From: Flavobacterium nitratireducens
Lineage (GTDB): Bacteria > Bacteroidota > Bacteroidia > Flavobacteriales > Flavobacteriaceae
Direction: 5' to 3'
DNA: 64,000 nt
Assembly (NCBI RefSeq): GCF_029625335.1
Contig: NZ_CP121111.1
Span: forward strand, 1,798,001 to 1,862,000
In this document: positions 56,123 to 64,000 of the stretch, piece after piece
Layout: every line of letters starts with the position of its first letter
Numbering within the stretch: position 1 is the stretch's first letter
Made by a program: the position numbers and the translations under genes
The notes under the pieces: model-generated
What the model was told of the DNA's origin: nothing
The model's database searches: none
Seen by the model: the letters and a program-made list of their open reading frames with translations, nothing else

Positions 56123-57967
56123 TTATTCCACTGTAACTGACTTAGCTAAGTTACGTGGCTGATCCACATTACAACCTCTAAATACAGCGATATAGTAAGA
56201 CAACAACTGTAATGGTATTGTTGTAATCAAGGGGGATAATGCATCTGAAGTTTCAGGAATTTCAATTACATAATCAGCTAATTCTCTAACCTGAGTATCT
56301 CCTTTTGTCACTACTGCAATAATTTTACCGCTTCGTGATTTTATTTCTTGAATATTACTTACAATCTTATCATAGTGTCCTTGTTTAGGCGCAATGATAA
56401 TAACTGGCATTTGCTCATCAATCAATGCGATTGGACCATGTTTCATTTCGGCTGCTGGATAACCCTCAGCGTGAATATATGATATTTCTTTAAGCTTCAA
56501 GGCACCCTCTAATGCTACTGGGAAATTATAACCACGACCTAAATACAAACAGTTAGGCGCATCTTTGAAAGCTGCAGCAATTTCTTTTGTTTTCTCGGCG
56601 GTTTCTAATACTTCTTTTACTTTTTCTGGTATTAATTCTAATTCCAATAAATACCTATGGAAATCAGAATGCGACAAAGTCCCTTTTGCTTTAGCTAAAC
56701 GCAAAGCTAACATTGTCAATACAGTAATTTGAGTTGTAAACGCTTTTGTAGATGCTACACCAATTTCTGGTCCGGCATGCGTGTAAGCTCCTGCGTGAGA
56801 TTCTCTTGAAATAGAAGAACCTACCACATTACAAACTCCAAAAACAAAAGCACCATGTTCTTTAGCTAATTTAATAGCTGCCATTGTATCGGCCGTTTCA
56901 CCTGATTGAGAAATAGCTATAACAACATCTGTAGGCTTAATAATTGGATTTCTATATCTAAATTCCGAAGCATACTCTACTTCTACAGAAATACGAGCGA
57001 ATTCTTCAATAATATATTCAGCAACTAAACCTGCATGCCATGAAGTCCCACAAGCTACGATAATTATTCTTTCTGCATTTAGGAATTTCTCTAAATTATC
57101 TTCAATTCCCGACATTTGAACAATACCCCTATCTGCATGCAATCTTCCTCTATAAGTATCTTTGATAACATTTGGTTGCTCATAGATTTCTTTCAACATG
57201 AAATGATCAAAACCTCCTTTTTCAATTTGCTCTAAATTCATTTGAAGCTCTTGAATATAAGGATCTACCAAACTATCATCTTTAATCTTTCTAATCTTGA
57301 TTGGTTTTTTCAAACTAATATTAGCCATCTCGCCATCTTCAAGATAAACAGCATTAGAAGTATATTCAATAAAAGGTGAAGCATCAGAAGCAATAAAATA
57401 CTCTCCTTCTCCAACACCAATTGCCAAAGGACTTCCTAAACGAGCAGCAACAATTTCACTTGGATTCTTTGTGTCAAAAACAGCAATTGCATAAGCACCC
57501 ACTACTTGATTAAGCGCTAACTGAACCGCTTTGCCTAACTTGATTTTTTCATTCTTTTGAACTTCTTCAATTAAATTAACTAATACTTCTGTATCAGTAT
57601 CTGAATGAAAGACGTAACCACGCTTTATTAACTCTTCTTTTAATGGCGCGTAATTTTCAATAATTCCGTTATGCACTATAGCTAACTCACCTGAATTTGA
57701 AAGATGAGGATGCGAATTCACATCATTAGGAACCCCATGAGTTGCCCATCTTGTATGGCCTATTCCAATAGTTCCCTTAGTATCAATTTCTTGCAAAGCA
57801 CGCTCCTCTAAAGAAACTACCTTACCTTTTGTTTTACAAACTTTAATCGCACCATCATACACCATTACTCCAGCACTATCATAACCGCGATATTCCAGTC
57901 TTTTAAGACCTTTGATAACTATAGGATAAGCTTCTCTGTGACCTATATAACCAACTATTCCACACAT
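56123..57967 (-). CDS. glmS: Glutamine-fructose-6-phosphate aminotransferase
   Basis: GlmS (614 aa) makes glucosamine-6-phosphate for cell wall and lipid A. The nucleophile is the Cys after Met (MCGIVGYIG); RGYDSAG and GHTRWATHG belong to the glutaminase domain. Two SIS domains follow (CGTSWHAG, SQSGETADT) and the C-terminus is NLAKSVTVE. It lies nine bases after the DUF4270 gene. No glmS ribozyme sequence is seen. Confidence 0.97.
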   Translation of the reverse strand: MCGIVGYIGHREAYPIVIKGLKRLEYRGYDSAGVMVYDGAIKVCKTKGKVVSLEERALQEIDTKGTIGIGHTRWATHGVPNDVNSHPHLSNSGELAIVHNGIIENYAPLKEELIKRGYVFHSDTDTEVLVNLIEEVQKNEKIKLGKAVQLALNQVVGAYAIAVFDTKNPSEIVAARLGSPLAIGVGEGEYFIASDASPFIEYTSNAVYLEDGEMANISLKKPIKIRKIKDDSLVDPYIQELQMNLEQIEKGGFDHFMLKEIYEQPNVIKDTYRGRLHADRGIVQMSGIEDNLEKFLNAERIIIVACGTSWHAGLVAEYIIEEFARISVEVEYASEFRYRNPIIKPTDVVIAISQSGETADTMAAIKLAKEHGAFVFGVCNVVGSSISRESHAGAYTHAGPEIGVASTKAFTTQITVLTMLALRLAKAKGTLSHSDFHRYLLELELIPEKVKEVLETAEKTKEIAAAFKDAPNCLYLGRGYNFPVALEGALKLKEISYIHAEGYPAAEMKHGPIALIDEQMPVIIIAPKQGHYDKIVSNIQEIKSRSGKIIAVVTKGDTQVRELADYVIEIPETSDALSPLITTIPLQLLSYYIAVFRGCNVDQPRNLAKSVTVE

Positions 57968-57976
57968 AAATTTCTA

Positions 57977-59662
57977 TTAATTAGGTTTTGTGTAATAAAT
58001 TTTCAACTTCAATCTTTTTGCGTCTGGAACAGATGCCGCTCCTCCGTAAAGCACCACACCAAGTGGATTTAATACTGATGCCTGTGGGATTTTAAAAATT
58101 TCATTTTGATCGTTCAAAGTAAACTTTGAAAACAAAGCGTTCATAGTCGTATTTCGAATATCTTCAGTAACTACAACACCTAACTTTACATTTTTTGAAG
58201 AAAGATTTTTAACTAAATTTCGAATGTGTTCTGTAATTCTAAATTTATAATAATACTCCCCATCAGTACTTTTTTGCAATTGCCCTCCAAAAATAAGCTG
58301 ACCATTTTTTGCATTAGTTCCCGTTGAAGAATCATTCAAATAATCTAATAAAACCGTACTATTCGATAAATCATACAAATAAATACGATTAGGTAATTTA
58401 GTAGTTCCCATAGCTGCCTTGTCTACATGAAAAACTAAACTAGCCTCATTGATCATTTTAGTTCTTTTAGTAAGAGGATCAATACGTCTTAATTCATCCA
58501 ATTCATCAGGAATATTATTAGGAACGTTCGAAACATTTCCACTAGCATCATAACCTAAAACATCTGTTTTATCAAAAAGTTCTAAAACAGACATTGCACC
58601 TTCACCACCTTTTACATACAATCGACTATCCCCTGCTGTTTTATTAACGTTAGTGGTGATCGCATCCTCGTAAAGTGTTTTCTTAGTATTTTTAACCAAA
58701 CTAACAGTATTTCCAGTCATATTAAGCACGATAGATTTAGCTACTCTTGTCGTTGTAGACTGACCGTTTACTGTAGTAACTAAATCTTCCTTGTAATTTA
58801 TAGTAACCGTTCCTGCTTTAAAATTCATCATCGATAATTGACCTGGACTAGCACCGGATTTCTCAACTTTAAAATACAATCCTCTGAAATAATTTTTAAA
58901 AACATCATTAGTTATTAATTTCCCAGAGGCTGCTGCATCAATAATTTTGGTTTTAAAATAAGTTTTATTCAAAGCCAAATGCATAGCCGGAGCAGTCTTT
59001 GTAGTTGTTTTAACTTCTTTACCATCAGTTGTAGTAGTCGTTGTATTTTTAATTTCACTTTTATCAAAGAAAAAAGCATCATTTTGAGCAACAACACCAT
59101 CATTTAACCTTACACCACCTTTTAAAGCATCAAAATCACTCCCTTGGTTTGTATAATATTTTTGTGATTCCAAAAAACCGGTTACAGGATCTAAATCCCT
59201 CATAAAATAACCGTTTTCATAAACACTTAATTTAATAGCTCTTTTATTCTCATCGGCTGAACCATAAATAGAATCTAAAACATAAGTACTATTTCCAGTT
59301 GTTGCATTAGTAGATTCTATATGACTAAAATAAGGAATCGACAAAGTCACACTATCAATCTCAACATTATTGCCAATAGTAGGATTTACAGAAGCCAAAA
59401 CAACCTGAGTTGCAAAACTTGCTTCGGTAGTCCCAAAAACATCATCCTCATAAATCCCCAAAGGATTTACAGGCAAATTATTAGATTGAACTGGACCAAT
59501 ATTTTGATTATAAGAAAGAACATTAATACTATCATGTACTAATCCAAAATGTTCATCACCAATTAAGTCCCCTCCTAAGGTGTTAAAATCTTTATCACAG
59601 GAAGTAAAAAAAACAACAGTGATTGCAAGAAAAAATATCTTTATAATAGAATTATTGCGCAT
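57977..59662 (-). CDS. DUF4270 family lipoprotein
   Basis: A lipoprotein of about 561 aa with lipobox VVFFTSC and mature start CDKDFNTLGGDLIGDEHFG, typical of DUF4270. The ATG at 59662 is preferred over an upstream one at 59773, which would overlap the GT5-like gene by nearly 90 bases and precede the lipobox with unrelated sequence. The fold and role of DUF4270 are not established. It sits between the GT5-like gene and glmS, which I recall as a recurring flavobacterial order and which suggests a link with sugar-derived envelope material. Confidence 0.88.
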   Translation of the reverse strand: MRNNSIIKIFFLAITVVFFTSCDKDFNTLGGDLIGDEHFGLVHDSINVLSYNQNIGPVQSNNLPVNPLGIYEDDVFGTTEASFATQVVLASVNPTIGNNVEIDSVTLSIPYFSHIESTNATTGNSTYVLDSIYGSADENKRAIKLSVYENGYFMRDLDPVTGFLESQKYYTNQGSDFDALKGGVRLNDGVVAQNDAFFFDKSEIKNTTTTTTDGKEVKTTTKTAPAMHLALNKTYFKTKIIDAAASGKLITNDVFKNYFRGLYFKVEKSGASPGQLSMMNFKAGTVTINYKEDLVTTVNGQSTTTRVAKSIVLNMTGNTVSLVKNTKKTLYEDAITTNVNKTAGDSRLYVKGGEGAMSVLELFDKTDVLGYDASGNVSNVPNNIPDELDELRRIDPLTKRTKMINEASLVFHVDKAAMGTTKLPNRIYLYDLSNSTVLLDYLNDSSTGTNAKNGQLIFGGQLQKSTDGEYYYKFRITEHIRNLVKNLSSKNVKLGVVVTEDIRNTTMNALFSKFTLNDQNEIFKIPQASVLNPLGVVLYGGAASVPDAKRLKLKIYYTKPN

Positions 59663-59684
59663 ATTTGATACTAAAAAATTGGGT

Positions 59685-60488
59685 TTAAAGCATTTCTTTA
59701 TAAAAATTATTATATGCCTCAGCAAAAGCATCTTTAGGGACGAAAGGTAAAAAAGGTTTCCCTGAAGTTTCAATAAATTTTGTTAAACTTGAACTAAGAT
59801 TCGAAGAAGCAATAATAACACCATCCGAATGCATTACAGTTGCTTTTATAATATTCTCATAATCAGGTGTTGATAACATATCAACCGACTCTTGCGGAAC
59901 TCCATCTAATTTTACTTTGTTGATCATTTCAACATCTAAAGTACCATCAAATGATTGCCCATAAACAGAAGTAACAATCTTAGTGTCAGAAAACAAGGCT
60001 TCATTTTTATAAAAATGCTTCATGTACACCGGCAACATGGCAGCCATCCAACCGTGAACATGTATAATATCTGGTACCCAATTTAATTTTTTAACTGTCT
60101 CGACAACTCCTTTAGCAAAAAAGATAGCACGCTCATCATTATCAGGGTATAATTTCCCATCCTCATCGGCAAATGTGGCTTTTCTTTTAAAATATTCATC
60201 ATTATCGATAAAATATACTTGAATTCTTTCTTTTGGAATTGATGCCACTTTGATAATTAAAGGCATATCTAAGTCATTTACTACCAAATTCATTCCTGAA
60301 AGACGAATAACTTCATGTAATTGGTGCCTTCTTTCGTTGATATTACCATACCTAGGCATAAAAATTCGAATCTGTCCCCCTTGGTCATTTACCATCTTAG
60401 GAACATCATAAGACATTAAAGAAACCTCATTTTCAGCCAAATACGGCACCACTTCAGATGATACATATAATATCCTCTTATCTTTCAT
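59685..60488 (-). CDS. Degenerate GT5 (glycogen/starch synthase-like) N-terminal domain protein
   Basis: A 267-aa protein like the N-terminal half of glycogen synthase (RILYVSSEVVPYL, FMPRYGNINERRHQL, DNDERAIFFAKGVVETVKKL, DIIHVHGWMAAMLPVYMK). The GT5 KTGGLADV motif is replaced by ENEVSLMS, and the C-terminal nucleotide-sugar-binding domain is missing, so glycogen synthesis is unlikely. It is the first gene of a run with the DUF4270 gene and glmS, so a regulatory or binding role in envelope sugar metabolism is possible. Confidence 0.82.
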   Translation of the reverse strand: MKDKRILYVSSEVVPYLAENEVSLMSYDVPKMVNDQGGQIRIFMPRYGNINERRHQLHEVIRLSGMNLVVNDLDMPLIIKVASIPKERIQVYFIDNDEYFKRKATFADEDGKLYPDNDERAIFFAKGVVETVKKLNWVPDIIHVHGWMAAMLPVYMKHFYKNEALFSDTKIVTSVYGQSFDGTLDVEMINKVKLDGVPQESVDMLSTPDYENIIKATVMHSDGVIIASSNLSSSLTKFIETSGKPFLPFVPKDAFAEAYNNFYKEML

Positions 60489-60526
60489 ATTGCAATTTAG
60501 TTAGTTTGTTGGTAATAAAAACCACG

Positions 60527-60534
60527 CAAAATTA
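60527..60534 (-). promoter_or_regulatory. TAnnTTTG -7 box for the GT5-like/DUF4270/glmS genes
   Basis: TAATTTTG followed by CGTGG on the minus strand, 39 bases before the ATG; divergent from the panC promoter. Confidence 0.55.
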
Positions 60535-60565
60535 CAAAATTTTATGCAGTTATTAACTAATATAT

Positions 60566-60573
60566 TATGTTTG
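60566..60573 (+). promoter_or_regulatory. TAnnTTTG -7 box for panC-panD
   Basis: TATGTTTG followed by CAC. The ATG at 60567 is part of this box, so the panC start must be the next in-frame ATG at 60597. Confidence 0.6.
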
Positions 60574-60596
60574 CACTCAATTTTAATAAAATTACC

Positions 60597-61445
60597 ATGC
60601 CTATTTTCTATGGAAAAGTAGCTTTAGTTGAATTTTTAAATTCGGTTAAATCGACTGATTCCACTATTGGTTTTGTTCCTACAATGGGTGCGCTCCACCA
60701 AGGTCATCTTTCCCTAATGCAACAATCTCTAGCAGAAAACCAGCATACTGTGGTTAGTATCTTTGTTAATCCTACCCAATTTAATAATCCCGAGGATTTA
60801 GAAAAATACCCTAGAACCCTAGAAGAAGACACTAAAAAAATTGCTTCTTTAGACCCATCGATTATTGTATACGCACCTTCAGTAGATGACATCTACGAAG
60901 GAAATGTAGTTTCTCAAAATTTTGATTACGACGGACTCGAAAATCAAATGGAAGGCAAATTCAGACCTGGTCATTTTAATGGAGTAGGAACCATTGTAAA
61001 ACGTCTTTTCGAAATTGTAAAACCTACAAATGCGTACTTTGGCGAAAAAGATTTCCAACAATTACAAATTGTTAAAAAAATGGTTAGCAAAAACCATTTA
61101 GACGTAAAAATCATTGGTTGTCCTATTTTCAGAGAAGCTAATGGACTTGCTATGAGTTCCCGAAACGAACGATTAACAACCCAAGAAAGAGACAAAGCTT
61201 CTATTATTTACAAAACCTTATTAGAAGCCAAAGAACAATTTAAAACCCTAAGTTGTGAAGAAGTAAAACAATGGGTCAAATCGGTTTTTGACCCGAATAC
61301 AATGTTTGATTTGGAATATTTTGAAATCGCTGACGAAGAAACGCTTATTCCTTGTTCAACCATTTTAAAAGATAAAAATTATCGTGCATTTATTGCCGTT
61401 TTTGTGAATAATATTCGATTGATTGATACCATTTCACTAAAATAA
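60597..61445 (+). CDS. panC: Pantothenate synthetase
   Basis: Ligase (282 aa) that joins pantoate and beta-alanine using ATP. Motifs: [16 protein letters not shown] (HxGH site), [36 protein letters not shown], and [12 protein letters not shown] (KMSKS-like). The ATG at 60597 is chosen since an upstream ATG lies in the -7 box. panD follows after 14 bases, which makes a two-gene pantothenate operon. Confidence 0.96.
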   Translation: MPIFYGKVALVEFLNSVKSTDSTIGFVPTMGALHQGHLSLMQQSLAENQHTVVSIFVNPTQFNNPEDLEKYPRTLEEDTKKIASLDPSIIVYAPSVDDIYEGNVVSQNFDYDGLENQMEGKFRPGHFNGVGTIVKRLFEIVKPTNAYFGEKDFQQLQIVKKMVSKNHLDVKIIGCPIFREANGLAMSSRNERLTTQERDKASIIYKTLLEAKEQFKTLSCEEVKQWVKSVFDPNTMFDLEYFEIADEETLIPCSTILKDKNYRAFIAVFVNNIRLIDTISLK

Positions 61446-61459
61446 TTTACTTTTGTGCC

Positions 61460-61810
61460 ATGCAAATTCAAGTTTTAAAATCAAAAATTCATCGGGTAAA
61501 AGTAACTGGCGCCGATTTAAATTATATTGGTAGTATTACCATCGATGAAACCTTATTAGAAGCATCTAATATTATTGAAGGAGAAAAAGTTTCTATTGTT
61601 AACATCAATAATGGAGAACGTTTTGACACTTATGCCATAAAAGGAGAGCGAAATTCAGGCGAAATAACACTGAATGGTCCAGCAGCTAGAAAAGTACAAA
61701 AAGACGATATCATCATTATCATATCGTATGCAACCATGGACTTTGAAGAAGCCAAAACTTTCCAGCCTTGGATTATTTTTCCAAACGAAAAAGACAATTC
61801 ACTAACATAA
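61460..61810 (+). CDS. panD: Aspartate 1-decarboxylase
   Basis: A 116-aa pyruvoyl-dependent decarboxylase that supplies beta-alanine to PanC. The self-cleavage site is Gly24-Ser25 in [10 protein letters not shown], and the [15 protein letters not shown] and [19 protein letters not shown] motifs follow. A terminator lies 22 bases downstream. Confidence 0.96.
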   Translation: MQIQVLKSKIHRVKVTGADLNYIGSITIDETLLEASNIIEGEKVSIVNINNGERFDTYAIKGERNSGEITLNGPAARKVQKDDIIIIISYATMDFEEAKTFQPWIIFPNEKDNSLT

Positions 61811-61832
61811 GTAAAGGTTAAAAAATTGACAG

Positions 61833-61866
61833 AAAGCGTTTCTTTAGAAGCGCTTTTTGTTTTTAT
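61833..61866 (+). terminator. Terminator of panC-panD
   Basis: AAAGCGTTTC pairs with GAAGCGCTTT around loop TTTA, followed by a T-rich stretch. Confidence 0.85.
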
Positions 61867-61944
61867 AGTATAAATTTTACTTTCACTAAATTTTAGTATC
61901 TTGCTTTGTCGTTCTGAATGTTCATCTAAAAACTTCCCCAAATC

Positions 61945-63093
61945 ATGAAACAAGCACTACTATTATTTTTCTTTTCGATTGTAGCATTTTCGCAAAAAAA
62001 AACCGAATTAATCAAATCAAACCATTTGGGAGAAACCCGAGAAATATCCATAAATCTTCCCAGTTCCTACGAAAGTAACCCCACGAAAAGATACCCCGTT
62101 TTAGTACTTCTAGATGGCGATTATTTATTTGACCCTTTTCAAGGCGCCTTGCATTATGGCGAATATTGGGATGATTTACCAGAAACCATTATTATAGGCA
62201 TCCATCAAAAAAACAGCCGAGTGAGTGATTGTGCTTTCGATGAGGCGCAAGGAACCCCTACTAAAAGATCGGCTGCTTTCTATAACTTTATAGTAGAAGA
62301 AATGATGCCTTTTGCAGAAAAAAAATATCGTTTAGCACCTTTTCGAATAATTGCAGGTCACGACGTTACGGCTGGATTTCTAAACTTCTTCTTGTATCGC
62401 GAAAACTCTTATTTTAACGCCTATATCTCCTTAAGCCCTGAATTATCTTCAGATATGGTAAGTCAAGTTCCTACCACATTAAACAATACTAAAAAAAATA
62501 TTTTTTACTATCAGTCTTCTGCCGATGGGGATATCAAGCAACTGCGACAACCTATAGAAGAATTAGACGCTAATATCAAAGCAACGGCCATTCAAAATCC
62601 TTTAGTCAATTACCAATACGACAAATTCAATAATGCCTCGCACTATTCATTAGTTTTATATTCTATTCCTAATGCCTTGTACCAAATTTTTGATAGCTAC
62701 AAACCTATTTCTTCTACCGAATTCTCAGAAAAAATTGTAATTCTACCATCAGGTTATGTAGATTACCTTATCAAGAAATATGAAAATTCGGAACAAAAAC
62801 TAGGACTAAACAATCCCATTCGCATAAATGATTTCAAAGCAATCGAAGCCGCCATTTTAAAAAACAAAGCCTACGAAGAATTAGAAAAATTATCGCAATT
62901 AGCCAATAAAAACTATCCTAAATCAATGCTTGCCGACTATGAATTGGGCCTTATGTTTGAAAAACTAGGCGATAACAAAAATGCAGCTAACAAATACCAA
63001 CGCGCTTCCCAATTAGAAGAAATTGGCGATTTGACCAAGGAAATGATGTACAATAAGTATGAAGATTTGAAAAGTTTAAGTGTAAAAAAATAA
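61945..63093 (+). CDS. Exported esterase-like alpha/beta-hydrolase-fold protein with Asp at the nucleophile position
   Basis: A 382-aa exported protein (signal peptide 1-16, IVAFSQ) like the esterase-D family: ISINLPSSYESNPTKRYPVL and VLLDGDYLFDP are typical N-terminal parts. At the nucleophile elbow, where GxSxGG is expected, it has Gly138-His-Asp140 (IIAGHDVTAGF). The C-terminal 100 residues look TPR-like (YELGLMFEKLGDNKNAANKY). With Asp instead of Ser it may be inactive as an esterase or use another mechanism. Its TAA overlaps the radA ATG (TAATG). Confidence 0.8.
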   Translation: MKQALLLFFFSIVAFSQKKTELIKSNHLGETREISINLPSSYESNPTKRYPVLVLLDGDYLFDPFQGALHYGEYWDDLPETIIIGIHQKNSRVSDCAFDEAQGTPTKRSAAFYNFIVEEMMPFAEKKYRLAPFRIIAGHDVTAGFLNFFLYRENSYFNAYISLSPELSSDMVSQVPTTLNNTKKNIFYYQSSADGDIKQLRQPIEELDANIKATAIQNPLVNYQYDKFNNASHYSLVLYSIPNALYQIFDSYKPISSTEFSEKIVILPSGYVDYLIKKYENSEQKLGLNNPIRINDFKAIEAAILKNKAYEELEKLSQLANKNYPKSMLADYELGLMFEKLGDNKNAANKYQRASQLEEIGDLTKEMMYNKYEDLKSLSVKK

Positions 63094-64000
63094 TGTCAAA
63101 AGTTAAAACCTCTTTTTTCTGTCAGAGTTGCGGTACTTCCTATGCTAAATGGCAAGGCCAATGCAACGCCTGCAAAGAATGGAATACCATTGCCGAAGAA
63201 ATCATTCAAAAACAAGATAAGGTTGCCTGGAAAAGTGAACCAACTCCAAGCAATAGAGCACCCAAACCTTTAAAAATAACTGAAATTGATTCGACTCAGG
63301 AAATCCGAATGGACACAACTGATGCCGAATTGAATCGCGTATTGGGTGGCGGAATCGTACCCGGTTCTTTAACGCTGTTAGGCGGTGAACCTGGAATTGG
63401 AAAGAGTACGCTTTTACTCCAAATTTCATTAAAACTACCTTATAAAACGTTGTATGTTTCGGGCGAAGAAAGTCAGAAGCAAATCAAAATGCGTGCGGAA
63501 AGAATTACTCCTTCCAGCGACAATTGCTACATCTTGACTGAAACTAAAACGCAAAACATCTTCAAACAAATTGAAGCCATTGAACCTGAAATCGTCATTA
63601 TCGATTCGATTCAAACCCTGCATACCGATTATATCGAGTCGACGGCGGGAAGTATTTCGCAAATTAGAGAAACCACTGCCGAACTTATTAAGTTTGCCAA
63701 AGAAAGCAATATTCCCGTAATCTTAATTGGTCACATAACCAAAGACGGCAACATCGCTGGACCCAAAATACTGGAACACATGGTAGATACGGTTCTGCAA
63801 TTTGAAGGCGACAGAAATCACATTTATCGCATTCTTCGTTCCCTAAAAAACCGTTTTGGTTCTACTTCTGAAATTGGAATTTACGAAATGCTAGGCAGCG
63901 GATTAAGAGAAGTCTCCAATCCATCGGAAATATTGATTTCGCACAAAGACGAAGAATTATCAGGAACTGCTATTGCTACCACACTCGAAGGCATGCGCCC
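63093..64000 (+). CDS. radA: DNA repair protein RadA, 5' part
   Basis: RecA-related branch-migration helicase of recombination repair, about the first 302 codons; it runs off the right edge. Zinc finger Cys10/Cys13/Cys24/Cys27 (CQSCGTSYAKWQGQCNAC), Walker A at about 98-106 (GEPGIGKST), Walker B region EIVIIDSIQT and the RadA-specific KNRFGST are visible. The start overlaps the preceding stop, so translation is likely coupled. Confidence 0.96.
   Translation, partial: MSKVKTSFFCQSCGTSYAKWQGQCNACKEWNTIAEEIIQKQDKVAWKSEPTPSNRAPKPLKITEIDSTQEIRMDTTDAELNRVLGGGIVPGSLTLLGGEPGIGKSTLLLQISLKLPYKTLYVSGEESQKQIKMRAERITPSSDNCYILTETKTQNIFKQIEAIEPEIVIIDSIQTLHTDYIESTAGSISQIRETTAELIKFAKESNIPVILIGHITKDGNIAGPKILEHMVDTVLQFEGDRNHIYRILRSLKNRFGSTSEIGIYEMLGSGLREVSNPSEILISHKDEELSGTAIATTLEGMR

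Noticed and set aside
55934..57967. glmS ribozyme upstream of glmS
   Set aside because: glmS follows the DUF4270 gene after nine bases; there is no room for the ribozyme.
59663..59773. Longer N-terminus for the DUF4270 lipoprotein
   Set aside because: It overlaps the GT5-like gene and puts unrelated sequence before a clear lipobox.

Overview
The window looks like a chromosomal segment of a Flavobacterium-like member of the Bacteroidota. The support is: AT-rich DNA; -7 promoter boxes of the TAnnTTTG type with no consistent Shine-Dalgarno sequences; secreted proteins with type IX secretion (T9SS) C-terminal domains; a SusC-like TonB receptor with an N-terminal carboxypeptidase-regulatory-like domain; a short NuoG; an atpD-atpC pair with no other ATP synthase genes beside it; and DUF4270 next to glmS.

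Layout. 1-8977: a complex I operon, nuoF (3' end) through nuoN, on the + strand. 9-13 kb: a DsbA/FrnE-like thiol oxidoreductase, a frameshifted Gfo/Idh/MocA dehydrogenase and a broken umuC-umuD pair. 12.9-23.8 kb, minus strand: a galactose/galactan locus (galM, two GH53 endo-galactanases, a GH2 beta-galactosidase, galK, galT, galE and a vSGLT-like Na+/sugar symporter), read from a promoter before galM. 24-27 kb: tRNA-Leu(CAA), prs, rplY, pth. 27-40 kb: a secreted reprolysin-like metalloprotease, ribF, two paralogous small membrane proteins, bioB and two large T9SS surface proteins. 40-45.5 kb: recX, then a minus-strand biotin cluster bioF-bioD-bioA plus a ketosynthase, with a 479-bp GxxExxY unit bounded by inverted repeats lying between bioF and bioD. 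45.7-50.9 kb: a small exported protein, two predicted outer-membrane proteins, a vanadium-haloperoxidase-like lipoprotein and a DoxX-like membrane protein. 50.9-60.5 kb, minus strand: atpC, atpD, a frameshifted TonB receptor, glmS, a DUF4270 lipoprotein and a degenerate GT5 protein. 60.6-64 kb: panC, panD, an alpha/beta-hydrolase-fold protein and the 5' part of radA.

How genes work together. The galactan locus forms a path from extracellular beta-1,4-galactan (GH53) through periplasmic cleavage (GH2), Na+-coupled uptake and mutarotation (GalM) to the Leloir pathway (GalK, GalT, GalE). The biotin cluster covers the late steps (BioF, BioA, BioD, BioB) and carries a ketosynthase with an intact Cys-His-His triad that may act upstream on the pimeloyl moiety.

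The strongest candidate for something little described is the GxxExxY nuclease-fold gene, whose 40-bp inverted repeats match at 36 of 40 positions and whose outer tip supplies the bioF stop codon. The other striking feature is seven single-nucleotide frame breaks (dehydrogenase, umuC, umuD, galE, GH2, ketosynthase, TonB receptor), mostly in homopolymers, plus an amber codon in umuD just after its self-cleavage site. Most of the frame breaks may be sequencing errors; the umuD amber codon is a substitution and less easily dismissed.
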